NCBI GenBank assembly: GCA_947458545.1 | Contig: CANGYH010000001.1 | Span: 496,001 to 560,000 of the forward strand | DNA length: 64,000 nucleotides | From: Cytophagaceae bacterium | Lineage (GTDB): Bacteria > Bacteroidota > Bacteroidia > Cytophagales > Flexibacteraceae | Reading direction: 5' to 3' | Shown here: piece by piece, positions 50,406 to 60,418 of the stretch | Layout: the number at the start of each line of letters is the position of its first letter | How positions within the stretch are numbered: the first letter of the stretch is position 1 | Notes under the pieces: model-generated | Seen by the model: only the letters and a program-made list of their open reading frames with translations | The model's database searches: none | Told to the model about the DNA's origin: nothing | Made by a program: the position numbers and the translations under genes

Positions 50406-51680
50406 CTAGGTTTTTTGCTTTTTCTTCTTAGCGGCAGGAAAGAGGATGTTGTTCAGTATCAACCTATAGCCCGGCGAGTTAGGGTGCAGGTTCAAATCCG
50501 TAGGCTCCTCTTCTATAAAGTGCTGGTAGTCTTCCGGATCGTGCCCTCCGTAAAACGTCCAGGTTCCGTTGCCATAGGTGCCGTGGATGTAGCGAGCCTC
50601 CTTTTGGTTCTTGTTTTCACCCATTATCAACACCTCTGGTTTAACTAGGCTGCTGCGGAAGGCCGTCGTTTGCCCCATGAACCCGTGAATCAGGTTCTGG
50701 TGGTTCTGCGTCAGCATCGTGGGGATGGGGTCGTACTTGGCAGAAAAGGTAAAGAGTTGAAAGAAGTCGTCCTTTTCGGGCACCATGCTTGGCAGCGGGT
50801 TGGGCCTGCTGTCTATGTCAGAAAACTCATAAGCCAGCGTGTTGGGCTCTAGTCTAAACTTGTGGAAGGCAAAGCACCTGCCATAGTCAAGCTTGCCTTG
50901 GGCGCGTGGGTCAATGGCGTCGCCGTCGTAGTAGCGATCACAGATATCAGCACCGTCAGCGGCCAGGGCAATGTCGTAGCTGTCTGTTGCAGAGCACATG
51001 GCAAACAAAAAGCCACCACCGGCGCAAAAATCGCGGATTTTCTTGGCCACCTCTAGCTTGAGCTGGCTCACTTTAGTAAAACCATGCTTCCGGGCAATGG
51101 CCTCAGCCTCTCGTACCTGGTCCTGATACCAACCGGCATTGGCAAAGCTGGCAAAGAAGCGTCCATACTGCCCGGTAAAGTCCTCGTGGTGCAGGTGCAG
51201 CCAGTCATACTTGGGCAGCTTATTCTCAAGTACCTCATCATCGAAAACGACGTCGTACGGAATCTCGGCGTAGGTAAGCACCAGCGTCACGGCATCGTCC
51301 CACGGTTGCTTGCTCTTGGGGCTATAGACGGCAATCTTGGGTGGCTTCTCAAGCTTCATCACGTCCTGGTTCACGTCTGGCAGCAAGATCTGCGCCTTTA
51401 TATCAGCCGCTTGCCCCTCAGAGAGCTTCTCGACAGTAATGCCCCTTACCCGCGCCTCAGACTCTACAAAGGGCTGCGCAGATACCAAGAAGCTACCGCC
51501 ACGGTAGTTAAGCAACCACTCTACCTCTACCCCCTTAGACAGTACCCAATAAGCCAGGCCATAGCTTTTAAGATGATTGGCCTGCCCCTCGTCCATAGGG
51601 ATAAGCAAATGCTGGGCTTGCAACGGCCTGGCCAATAGGCCTAGTACCAGCAAGGCAACAATGGCAATGCGCTTTGTCAT
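50406..51680 (-). CDS. Exported conserved protein with class-I glutamine-amidotransferase-like motifs
   Basis: 424 aa from the ATG at 51680. The signal peptide is RIAIVALLVLGLLARPLQAQ. The protein belongs to a very conserved Bacteroidota family that I recall being labelled asparagine synthetase B, although none of that enzyme's N-terminal Cys or ATP-pyrophosphatase motifs is visible. What is visible suggests a GATase1/ThuA-like fold: KIAVYSPKSK, YDWLHLHHEDFTGQYG, then a nucleophile-elbow-like GGGFLFAMCSAT with Cys229, and GNGTWTFYGGHDPED with His380 and Glu383 in the place of the catalytic HxE. The C-terminus is PAAKKKKQKT. Substrate unknown. It overlaps the upstream glycosyltransferase gene by 4 bases and precedes the nuclease by 19. 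Confidence 0.7.
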   Translation of the reverse strand: MTKRIAIVALLVLGLLARPLQAQHLLIPMDEGQANHLKSYGLAYWVLSKGVEVEWLLNYRGGSFLVSAQPFVESEARVRGITVEKLSEGQAADIKAQILLPDVNQDVMKLEKPPKIAVYSPKSKQPWDDAVTLVLTYAEIPYDVVFDDEVLENKLPKYDWLHLHHEDFTGQYGRFFASFANAGWYQDQVREAEAIARKHGFTKVSQLKLEVAKKIRDFCAGGGFLFAMCSATDSYDIALAADGADICDRYYDGDAIDPRAQGKLDYGRCFAFHKFRLEPNTLAYEFSDIDSRPNPLPSMVPEKDDFFQLFTFSAKYDPIPTMLTQNHQNLIHGFMGQTTAFRSSLVKPEVLIMGENKNQKEARYIHGTYGNGTWTFYGGHDPEDYQHFIEEEPTDLNLHPNSPGYRLILNNILFPAAKKKKQKT

Positions 51681-53653
51681 GAGGCGGCCCTTTGGTCTAG
51701 CTGGCTGATGCAACGGATGAAGAGCGACAAATCGTTGAAAACCGAGTAGTCTTTGGCGTAGAGGCTATCTAGCCTGCGTAGTGTAAGCTCGTTGGCGGCG
51801 GCGTTGGCGGCGCTGCTGGTGGTAAGGACGCCGGGCTTGCTGTAGGCCATGGCGTTTTTCCGGCTCAGGCTGACCCAGGTCTTATTACCGGCCAACACGT
51901 CTAAGATGTTGGCAACAAGGCCTGCCTTATCGTGGTAAATCCACAAGGTAATCGGCAGCGAGGCAGCCATCATTGTAGCCAGAGCCACATCTACGGTGCG
52001 CTTCTTGTACCTCTCAAAACTGCCCCAGGGTTGCAGCTTAAGCTCCACGCTGTAGAGCTCTCCGGCAGCCCGGCTGTTGCTGGAGCCTAGCACGAAGTCT
52101 GCCTCTGCCGGCGCTATCTTAAACTGCAAGTGCTTGAGGGCCAACTGGCTCATCCACTCTATGATGGCGTACGACTCAACGTCTTTGCCACAGAAGATGA
52201 CCTCCTCGGCCTGGAAGAGGTGCACCAACTGGGGCAAATCTTTCACATCCCCCGCATAGAGGGCATCGAGGTGGGCCTCAGGCTCGGTAGCCACTCGCCC
52301 AGCCATCCAGACGGGTGCCTCGGCGCGGTTCAAAAGCCAGGTTACGCGCTCAACCTCTGGCTGCGAGCCCACAATGAGTGCCCGCCGTTTGTAGCTACCA
52401 GAGAGCGAGAAACGCCCATACAACCGGAGATTGTCTAGCAACCTGATGGCCCACATGGCCACGAAGGTGTAAATCCCCCCCATCAAGATCAACGCCTTCG
52501 AGAACCGGTAGGCATCAAAGTAGTTAGACCCGGCCGAGATCAATATCGTACCCAGCGCCGAGCCCAGTATGAGCGCCCGCAAAGAGAATGGCCGCCGGTA
52601 GGCCCCGGTAAACAGGGCTGCGCCCAACCAACCCACCACATACAACGGTACGGCGACGCCCATGTAAGAGGCTGGGTAATAGTCGTCGTAGCGGTAGTTG
52701 GCCTCCCACCACTCTTTAAGGCCATACATACCGGCATAGATAGCCAAACCATCTACCGCAGGCATGTACACCTGCCAGAAGACCCGCGCCGCCAGGCTGT
52801 ATGCCGCACGCAGGTAGATGGCCATCAGGATGAGCACACGGAGTACACCGGCATACCCTTGCGAAAAGTGTTTCTCCGCAAAGAGGGCCATGGCCTGGTA
52901 GAAGTTCTTGACGTAGTTTACACTGGCCCGCTTGGTGCTCTCGCCCTTGTAGTGGATGATGCGCGTGGTGGGCAGGTAATAGTTTTTGTAGCCAGCCTTT
53001 TGCAGGCGGTAAGAGAGGTCCACATCCTCTCCATACATAAAGAAACGCTCGTCTAGATATCCGGCCTTGTCTAGCGCCTCTTTGCGCATCAGCATAAACG
53101 CGCCTGATAGGATATCAATCTCGTGCGTATGCTCATCTGCCAGGTAACCCAGATGATACCGGTTGAATATCCTGCTCTTGGGGAAGAGCGAAGACAGGCC
53201 GAATATCTTGTAGAAGGCTACGGCCGGCGTTGGCAGGCCCCGTTTGCTCTCGGGCAAAAAGGCACCTTTGCCGTCCAGCATTTTGACGCCGAGGCCGCCT
53301 GCTTCGGGGTGGGCTTCCATGAAATCGAAGCATACGGCCAGGGTATCTTCTTGCAGCACCGTGTCTGGATTAAGCAGTAACACGTGTTTGCCCCGGGCCT
53401 GGGCTATAGCCTGGTTGTTGGCCTTAGAGAACCCCCTGTTGTCTGCATTAGCAATAAGTGTAACCCAGGGAAAGAGCCGCTGCACCATCTGCACAGAGCC
53501 ATCTACGCTGGCATTATCTACCACAAATACCTCTAGAGACAAGCCTTGCCCCGCGCGCGCCACAGAGTCTAGGCACTGTTGCAAAAAGTGCCTGACGTTG
53601 TAGCTGACGATTACAACGGTAAGGTCAACCGGGCCTGTGGAGGAGTGGAACAT
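51677..53653 (-). CDS. GT2 glycosyltransferase fused to membrane and degenerate sugar-transferase domains
   Basis: 658 aa. Residues 1-250 form a GT2 domain (VVIVSYNVRHFLQQCLDSV, VDNASVDGS, LLLNPDTVLQED, FFMYGEDVDLSYRLQKAGY). Four membrane segments follow (about 265-415). Residues 420-540 are a Rossmann-like CoA_binding_3 domain (RALIVGSQPEVERVTWLL) as in polyprenyl glycosylphosphotransferases. The end has KKRTVDVALATMMAASLP and VLAGNKTWVSL, resembling the beginning and end of the initiating sugar transferase, while the catalytic middle is missing. It may extend a lipid-linked glycan without priming it. Likely first gene of the 53653-48482 operon. Confidence 0.82.
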   Translation of the reverse strand: MFHSSTGPVDLTVVIVSYNVRHFLQQCLDSVARAGQGLSLEVFVVDNASVDGSVQMVQRLFPWVTLIANADNRGFSKANNQAIAQARGKHVLLLNPDTVLQEDTLAVCFDFMEAHPEAGGLGVKMLDGKGAFLPESKRGLPTPAVAFYKIFGLSSLFPKSRIFNRYHLGYLADEHTHEIDILSGAFMLMRKEALDKAGYLDERFFMYGEDVDLSYRLQKAGYKNYYLPTTRIIHYKGESTKRASVNYVKNFYQAMALFAEKHFSQGYAGVLRVLILMAIYLRAAYSLAARVFWQVYMPAVDGLAIYAGMYGLKEWWEANYRYDDYYPASYMGVAVPLYVVGWLGAALFTGAYRRPFSLRALILGSALGTILISAGSNYFDAYRFSKALILMGGIYTFVAMWAIRLLDNLRLYGRFSLSGSYKRRALIVGSQPEVERVTWLLNRAEAPVWMAGRVATEPEAHLDALYAGDVKDLPQLVHLFQAEEVIFCGKDVESYAIIEWMSQLALKHLQFKIAPAEADFVLGSSNSRAAGELYSVELKLQPWGSFERYKKRTVDVALATMMAASLPITLWIYHDKAGLVANILDVLAGNKTWVSLSRKNAMAYSKPGVLTTSSAANAAANELTLRRLDSLYAKDYSVFNDLSLFIRCISQLDQRAAS

Positions 53654-53744
53654 GCAGTCTGAATGGAGGATGCATCAGCAGTTTAGGCCAATATACGGCC
53701 TAATCGGTTGCCAAGCTACGTAAAGCCGAGCAACCGTTGTTGCA
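53654..53744. other. Short gap with two inverted repeats downstream of ffh
   Basis: TTAGGCC pairs with GGCCTAA across 7 bases near 53680-53705, and CGGTTGC pairs with GCAACCG around 53705-53735. No T run follows either, so neither is a convincing terminator. They could be mRNA processing or weak attenuation elements between ffh and the glycosyltransferase gene. Confidence 0.35.
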
Positions 53745-55079
53745 CTAACGGCGCATGGCGGCCTTCAATTGCGCGGCCATACGCGGATTGGCCTGCATCT
53801 GGTTCATTTTACGCATCATTTTGCGCATTTCCTCAAATTGGCTCAAAAACGCATTTACTTGCTGGATTGTGGTGCCAGAGCCGTTGGCAATACGCTTTTT
53901 GCGGCTGCTGTTGAGCACCTCGGGGTTGGCGCGCTCGTGGGGCGTCATAGAGCGGATCATGGCCTCGATGGGCTTAAAGGCATCGTCCGAAATCTCCACG
54001 TCCTTGAGCATCTTGCTCACGCCCGGTATCATCGAGACCAGATCTTTGATGGAGCCCATCTTTTTGAGCTGCTCCAACTGCGAGAGGAAGTCGTTGATGT
54101 CGAACTGGTTCTTGCGGATTTTGGCGTCAATGCGCTTGGCCTCCTCCTCGTCATAAACCTGCTGGGCACGCTCTACCAGGCTGATGACGTCGCCCATGCC
54201 CAGGATGCGCTGGGCCATCCTGTCGGGGTAAAACTGGTCTAGCTGCTCGGGTTTTTCGCCAGTGCTGATGAACTTGATGGGCTTCTCAACGACGGTGCGG
54301 ATGGAGAGCGCAGCCCCGCCACGGCTGTCACCATCAAGCTTGGTGAGTACGACACCGTCGAAGTTGATGCGGTCGTTAAAGGCTTTGGCCGTGTTGACGG
54401 CATCCTGGCCCGTCATAGAATCTACCACAAACAGCGTCTCGCTCGGGTTGAGCGTCCGCTTCATCTGTTCGATCTCGGCCATCATGGCCTCGTCAACAGC
54501 CAAACGGCCCGCCGTATCTACAATGACGATTTTCTTGCCAGTCTGCCTGGCCTGGGCCACGCCGCGTTGGGCAATGCCTACCGGGTCGGTAACGCCGTCT
54601 TCGGCATAAACGTCCACCCCCACGGTCTGGCCCATCACTTTGAGCTGCTCGATGGCCGCCGGGCGGTACACGTCTGCCGCCACCAGCAATACCTGCCGGC
54701 CTCCGCGCTTGTAGAAGTTGGCCAGCTTAGAGGCGAAGGTCGTTTTACCAGAGCCCTGCAGGCCCGAGAGCAAGACAATGGCCGGGTCACCCTTGAGCAC
54801 TACATCTTCCTTCTCGGCACCCATGAGCTGCACCAGCTCGTCGTACACGATTTTGGTGAGCAGCTCGCCTGGCTTTACGGCTATGCGGACCTCTTGGCCC
54901 ATGGCCTGGTCTAGAATTTTATCCGTTACCTGCTTGGCTACCTTGTAGTTAACGTCTGCGTCTACCAGGGCACGGCGAATCTCTTTGACGGTTTGGGCAA
55001 CGTTAATGTCGGTAATGCGGCCCTGGCCCTTTAAGGTTTTGATGGCGCGCTCCAGCCGGGCGTTGAGATTGTCGAACAT
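53745..55079 (-). CDS. ffh: Signal recognition particle protein
   Basis: 444 aa. Ffh binds signal sequences and 4.5S RNA and brings nascent membrane proteins to FtsY. N domain: LNARLERAIKTLKGQGRITD. G domain: LSGLQGSGKTTFASKLA, VLLVAADVYRPAA, IVDTAGRLAVDE, and TKLDGDSRGGAAL. The M domain has GSGTTIQQVNAFLSQFEEMRKMM. The very N-terminus MFDNL is standard. Transcribed divergently from the WG-repeat gene. Confidence 0.98.
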   Translation of the reverse strand: MFDNLNARLERAIKTLKGQGRITDINVAQTVKEIRRALVDADVNYKVAKQVTDKILDQAMGQEVRIAVKPGELLTKIVYDELVQLMGAEKEDVVLKGDPAIVLLSGLQGSGKTTFASKLANFYKRGGRQVLLVAADVYRPAAIEQLKVMGQTVGVDVYAEDGVTDPVGIAQRGVAQARQTGKKIVIVDTAGRLAVDEAMMAEIEQMKRTLNPSETLFVVDSMTGQDAVNTAKAFNDRINFDGVVLTKLDGDSRGGAALSIRTVVEKPIKFISTGEKPEQLDQFYPDRMAQRILGMGDVISLVERAQQVYDEEEAKRIDAKIRKNQFDINDFLSQLEQLKKMGSIKDLVSMIPGVSKMLKDVEISDDAFKPIEAMIRSMTPHERANPEVLNSSRKKRIANGSGTTIQQVNAFLSQFEEMRKMMRKMNQMQANPRMAAQLKAAMRR

Positions 55080-55149
55080 AGATACAGTTGAGACGTAGAG
55101 ATGCCGAAAGGCACAAAGTCAGGCCCACGATCGGGCCGTGTAAGACTTG

Positions 55150-55157
55150 CAAAGATA
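55150..55157 (-). promoter_or_regulatory. -7 box for ffh
   Basis: TATCTTTG on the minus strand fits TAnnTTTG exactly and lies 71 bases before the ffh ATG, leaving a conventional leader. No clear -33 match at 18-20 bp. Confidence 0.5.
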
Positions 55158-55192
55158 CTTTACGTGCGCCGGGCCTGTTATGGTGTAAAAGC

Positions 55193-55200
55193 GATATTTG
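55193..55200 (+). promoter_or_regulatory. Candidate -7 box before the WG-repeat gene
   Basis: GATATTTG has the A and TTTG of the consensus and ends 6 bases before the ATG at 55207, again too close for a leader with a ribosome-binding site. Confidence 0.35.
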
Positions 55201-55206
55201 CCCGGT

Positions 55207-57213
55207 ATGAGAGCCACACTCTGCACATTTATAACCTTTTTGCTGCTTGCGGCAACAGCGGCAGGCCAGTCTAAAAACGGAGCAGGCTACGACTGCGACG
55301 AAGAGATCTTCCCCCGCTACGACAAAGCCACCCGCACCTACGGCTACGTCAACATCGTAGGGCAGTGGCGGGTAGAGCCTACCTTCACCAAGGCAGAGCG
55401 ATTCAATGGCAAGTTGGCCGTGGTGCAGCGGGGCAGCAAGTTTGGCCTCATCAATTGCCAGGGCTTTTTGGTAGCCAGCACCGTTTACGACGAGATCCAA
55501 AACCTGGTCAACGGCCGGGCCTGGGCCCGCCAAGGTAATCTGTGGGGTTTGCTCGATGACAAGGGCAGGCTCGTGGTGCCCCCCGCCTTCGAGGAGATTC
55601 GTCCCGTAGCCCCCCGCAACGAGCTGACTTGGGTCAAGAAGAAAAACCTCTGGGGCGTCTTCAGCAAAGACCGCATCAAGATGCTGGTGGAGCCTCGGTT
55701 TGAAGGGTGCCGGTCCATCTCTGACTCCCTGGGCCTGGGCCTCAAAGAAGGACTAATCTACCCCATCTACCTGGGTACGGCGCAGGTCATCTACGACAGT
55801 TGCACCCAGTTCACACTGGCCCGGGGCAACGCCTATTTGTTCACATATCGCAAAAAAACCGGCCTCATGGAGGCCAGCGGCAGCGTCTTGCTCCGCCCCG
55901 AGTACGACAGCCTGCGGGCCCATGACAACTATCTGCTCGCCTACCAGAACGGACGCGGCGGCGTGGCCACCTACACCGGCAAGCGCACCACCCCCCTGGC
56001 CTACGATGCCCTGCTCGGCTCCGACGGCGTGCTGATTGCCGCCAGACAAAACGGCAAATGGGGCTACCTGCTGCCCTCAGGCAAGGTGTACATCCCCTTT
56101 GAATATACCCGGGCGCTGCCCCAGCAATCTGGCTACTACGCCCTGCAACAGGCCACCGAAGGCAAGCGCTGGGCACTGGCCAACACGGCCGAGCGCACCC
56201 CGCTGCGCTTCCAATACCAAGACGTCCGGTTCGACTTGCAGGGGCTAGGTGCCGTGCTGCAGGTCGGGGCAGACAGTTTGCAGGTCTTCAGCTTCCGCAC
56301 CCGGCAGCTGCACCCAGAGGTATTCCGCAGCTACGCGCAAGACGTTGACTCGGCCCAATTTCTCTACATAGCCCCCAGCAAAGGGCCCCTGGCCGATTTG
56401 GCACAAACCTCACATGGCCTGGTGCATCTAACCAATTTTCGCAAGAGTATCGCGCTGACATCCGGCCAAAACCCCGTGCACCTGCAAGGGCCTTGGTTTC
56501 GCATCTACGCCCAGGCGGCAGAGGGCATCTACAACATAGCCACCCGTCGCATCGTGGTAGAGCCCAGGTTCGCCGCTGCAGGCCTCATAGACGGTGCCAA
56601 CAACATGCTGCAAGGCTCAGATGGTAAGACGGTGCAGGTGTTCTCGGCCGCTGGCAAACCCATGTTTACAGCCTCTGGCGAGGCCTTGGCCTTTGTGCAG
56701 GGCAACAAATACATCTTTAAGAAGGAGGGCGCTTACGGTTTGGTGGCCCTGCCAGATGGTGATGTTATCTTGAAAGCACAGTATGCCCCGCTCCAGCCGG
56801 CAGGCGGCTTCGCCGGACTTGAGCGAAGCCCGTTGATCGGGTATCGCAAAGGGAAAGCCCGGCTGTTGGGCATAGATGGCAAAGAACTCTCGGAGGCGGT
56901 GGACTCCATACGCTACGTGGGCCAGCAAAAGTTTGCCTTTCTTGAAAATGACAACTACTACCTGGTTGACAAAGCGGGTAAGCGCGTGTCTGAGGCTGTT
57001 TACCAAGCTGTGGATTTCTACGCTGATGACCTGCTGCTGGTAAAAGCCTCAGACGGCAGCTTTGCCTACCTGAACAAGCAAGGTTCGGTAGCTTTTACCT
57101 TGAGCCAAGCTACGCACGCAGGCCGTTTCAACAAAGGGGTGGCCCGCGTTAGTTGGACGAATAAAACGGGCCTGATAAACAAGCAAGGGAAGTTGGTACA
57201 AATCCTTCCCTAG
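55207..57213 (+). CDS. WG-repeat exported protein
   Basis: 668 aa from the ATG at 55207; a TTG at 55198 is in frame but falls within the promoter-like box. Signal peptide RATLCTFITFLLLAATAAGQ. The rest is built from WG repeats of about 35-50 residues, with units such as FGLINCQGFLVASTVYDEI, LWGLLDDKGRLVVPPAFEEI and WGYLLPSGKVYIPFEY, and the last ending KTGLINKQGKLVQILP. WG-repeat proteins form beta structures and are often surface-located; no enzyme domain was recognised. It ends convergently with pyrG, 28 bases apart. Confidence 0.88.
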   Translation: MRATLCTFITFLLLAATAAGQSKNGAGYDCDEEIFPRYDKATRTYGYVNIVGQWRVEPTFTKAERFNGKLAVVQRGSKFGLINCQGFLVASTVYDEIQNLVNGRAWARQGNLWGLLDDKGRLVVPPAFEEIRPVAPRNELTWVKKKNLWGVFSKDRIKMLVEPRFEGCRSISDSLGLGLKEGLIYPIYLGTAQVIYDSCTQFTLARGNAYLFTYRKKTGLMEASGSVLLRPEYDSLRAHDNYLLAYQNGRGGVATYTGKRTTPLAYDALLGSDGVLIAARQNGKWGYLLPSGKVYIPFEYTRALPQQSGYYALQQATEGKRWALANTAERTPLRFQYQDVRFDLQGLGAVLQVGADSLQVFSFRTRQLHPEVFRSYAQDVDSAQFLYIAPSKGPLADLAQTSHGLVHLTNFRKSIALTSGQNPVHLQGPWFRIYAQAAEGIYNIATRRIVVEPRFAAAGLIDGANNMLQGSDGKTVQVFSAAGKPMFTASGEALAFVQGNKYIFKKEGAYGLVALPDGDVILKAQYAPLQPAGGFAGLERSPLIGYRKGKARLLGIDGKELSEAVDSIRYVGQQKFAFLENDNYYLVDKAGKRVSEAVYQAVDFYADDLLLVKASDGSFAYLNKQGSVAFTLSQATHAGRFNKGVARVSWTNKTGLINKQGKLVQILP

Positions 57214-57241
57214 TTTGCGTGTGGCTGCGCCAGGCACATAA

Positions 57242-58933
<1,692 letters not shown>

Positions 58934-58991
58934 TTACGCCATGGTAACAAATATCAAATTCAGCGCACGGCATGGCCAGGAGGCATGGCTA

Positions 58992-59696
58992 TTAAGTAAA
59001 CAGCTCTCGCAGCACATCTAAACTGCGGATTTGTGGCATGTCTGCGATGTGCAGTCTGTAAAACCGCACCAGGTCGTCTAAGAGCTGGCGGCGCAGGGCA
59101 CTGGGGATGGCCACCCGGCTAAAGTAGGGCGTCTGCAAGAGGGTTTGCAGGGCCTCTTGCTCTTCTTGGTGGGCCAAGCCGCTTGCCGAGCCAAAGCGGG
59201 CGTCTAGCTGATAAATCTGGTGGTATAGTTCTGATGCATCTGATACGCCAAACCCAAGGCGTCGGCTCAGGCCAAGCAGAAATTGCAGGTGGAAGTTCTC
59301 CGTCTGCTCGTCGGCATGTTCAAAGGCCAGCAGGCTAGTGAAAATGAATGCGAACTTTTCTGCATCAGCCTCTTGCTCTTTGAGCACCCGCGTCAGCATC
59401 TCTGACAGAAACAGGCGGATGCTGGACTTTCGAACGTCTAAACTCGGCAACAGGGTAGCGTCGTAGAACTGCACCTGGCTGATGCGGTTCAGGTCTGCGC
59501 CCTCGCGGTGGTACACAACCAGGCTCAGCAGGCTCAAGGGCTGGTAATAGGCAATTTTAGCCGTGCCTTTGGCGCTACGTACCGAGTTGACAATGTAGCT
59601 CTGCAACCCAAAAGCCTCTGTGTAGCACCGCACGATGATGGATGTCTCTCGGTAGCGGATGTAGTTTAAGACCAAGGCTCGGGTTTGCGTAAGCAT
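58992..59696 (-). CDS. recO: DNA repair protein RecO
   Basis: 234 aa. RecO loads RecA onto SSB-coated DNA with RecR. The N-terminal OB-fold has TRALVLNYIRYRETSIIVRCYTE and the GLQSYIVNSVRSAKGTAKIA strand; the helical C-terminus contains HLQFLLGLSRRLGFGV. The C-terminal zinc-binding cysteines of E. coli-like RecO are not visible, which is common in Bacteroidota. Gap of about 97 bases to pyrG with no recognisable feature other than the pyrG promoter. Confidence 0.93.
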   Translation of the reverse strand: MLTQTRALVLNYIRYRETSIIVRCYTEAFGLQSYIVNSVRSAKGTAKIAYYQPLSLLSLVVYHREGADLNRISQVQFYDATLLPSLDVRKSSIRLFLSEMLTRVLKEQEADAEKFAFIFTSLLAFEHADEQTENFHLQFLLGLSRRLGFGVSDASELYHQIYQLDARFGSASGLAHQEEQEALQTLLQTPYFSRVAIPSALRRQLLDDLVRFYRLHIADMPQIRSLDVLRELFT

Positions 59697-59763
59697 CAGG
59701 AGTGTTTGGGGCAGCTAATCGTCTAACAAATGTGGTTGCTTTTTGGTGCTAAGGCTGGCCTGC

Positions 59764-60318
59764 CTACCAGGCAATGGCCCTGGGCCCGGCCCTGCTGTGG
59801 GCCAGTTGGCGCAGGTAGCGGTGGGCCTCGTCGTGGCGCTGGTTGTAGTCTTGCCACATGCGCTCCATAAAGGCACCGGCATCCGGGCGGGCTTCTGTGG
59901 GCAATGCTTCTGTATACGCCTCTTGGCCGGGCGGTTCGGGCTCGGGCTGCTGTTCTTGCCTCAGGCTGGCTTGCCAGGGTTTCTCGTCGGGCTGATCTGT
60001 TGCCTCGTCTTGCAATGCCTCAGTTGGCAGATGGGTAGAGCTCTTGGCGAAGGCCAGGGCGGGCGCTGGCGCGGGCGGCTGCGTGGCGGGCACGGCCTTG
60101 GCCTGGCCCATGGCGATGCGGTGGTCTATCCAGCGCTGCTTTAGGGCGTTGTCGGCCACGTCCTTTTCCTTCTTCAACCGGCGCATCTCCAGCCGGTGGA
60201 AGTCTTGCGAAAGCTGGGCGAAGTGCTTGCGCAGCTCATCGCCCGTGGCCGTTTCTAGCTCGGCCTCCATCTTGTCGAGGTAAGCCTGGTATGGATGCTG
60301 CTTTTTGGATGGCTGCAT
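59764..60318 (-). CDS. Unknown helical protein
   Basis: 184 aa from the ATG at 60318. I do not recognise it. Residues 1-75 are charged and look like a coiled coil (QAYLDKMEAELETATGDELR, then FHRLEMRRLKKEKDVAD). A Pro/Ala/Gln/Glu-rich linker (about 80-140) has no obvious structure. The C-terminus (AFMERMWQDYNQRHDEAHRY) is helical again. No signal peptide or membrane segment. The reading frame has normal codon use for the region, so I believe it is expressed. It precedes recO by 67 bases. Confidence 0.6.
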   Translation of the reverse strand: MQPSKKQHPYQAYLDKMEAELETATGDELRKHFAQLSQDFHRLEMRRLKKEKDVADNALKQRWIDHRIAMGQAKAVPATQPPAPAPALAFAKSSTHLPTEALQDEATDQPDEKPWQASLRQEQQPEPEPPGQEAYTEALPTEARPDAGAFMERMWQDYNQRHDEAHRYLRQLAHSRAGPRAIAW

Positions 60319-60372
60319 GGCAGGCAATGTAGGGCCCATAGAATGGCGGTGGGCAGATTTGTGCCTAAACAA

Positions 60373-60400
60373 AAAAGGGCAGGTGTAAACCTGCCCTTTT
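60373..60400 (-). terminator. Intrinsic terminator after the type-A T9SS gene
   Basis: A 12-bp stem (60373-60384 with 60389-60400) and a 4-base loop end in a run of T on the minus strand, 19 bases beyond the stop of the type-A cargo gene. The bases at both stem ends are A/T, so it may also work on the plus strand. Confidence 0.82.
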
Positions 60401-60418
60401 GCTGTAAGCGCCTGTCCC

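Noticed and set aside
50406-51680. Naming the exported protein asparagine synthetase B
   Set aside because: No N-terminal nucleophile Cys of class-II amidotransferases and no ATP-pyrophosphatase loop; the signal peptide also argues against it.
53680-53740. Inverted repeats after ffh as a terminator
   Set aside because: No T run follows and the loops are long; kept only as a low-confidence feature.
60405-60418. AGCGCCTGTCCC shared with the terminator at 29040
   Set aside because: Only 12 bases match, and the second copy has no partner arm; probably chance.
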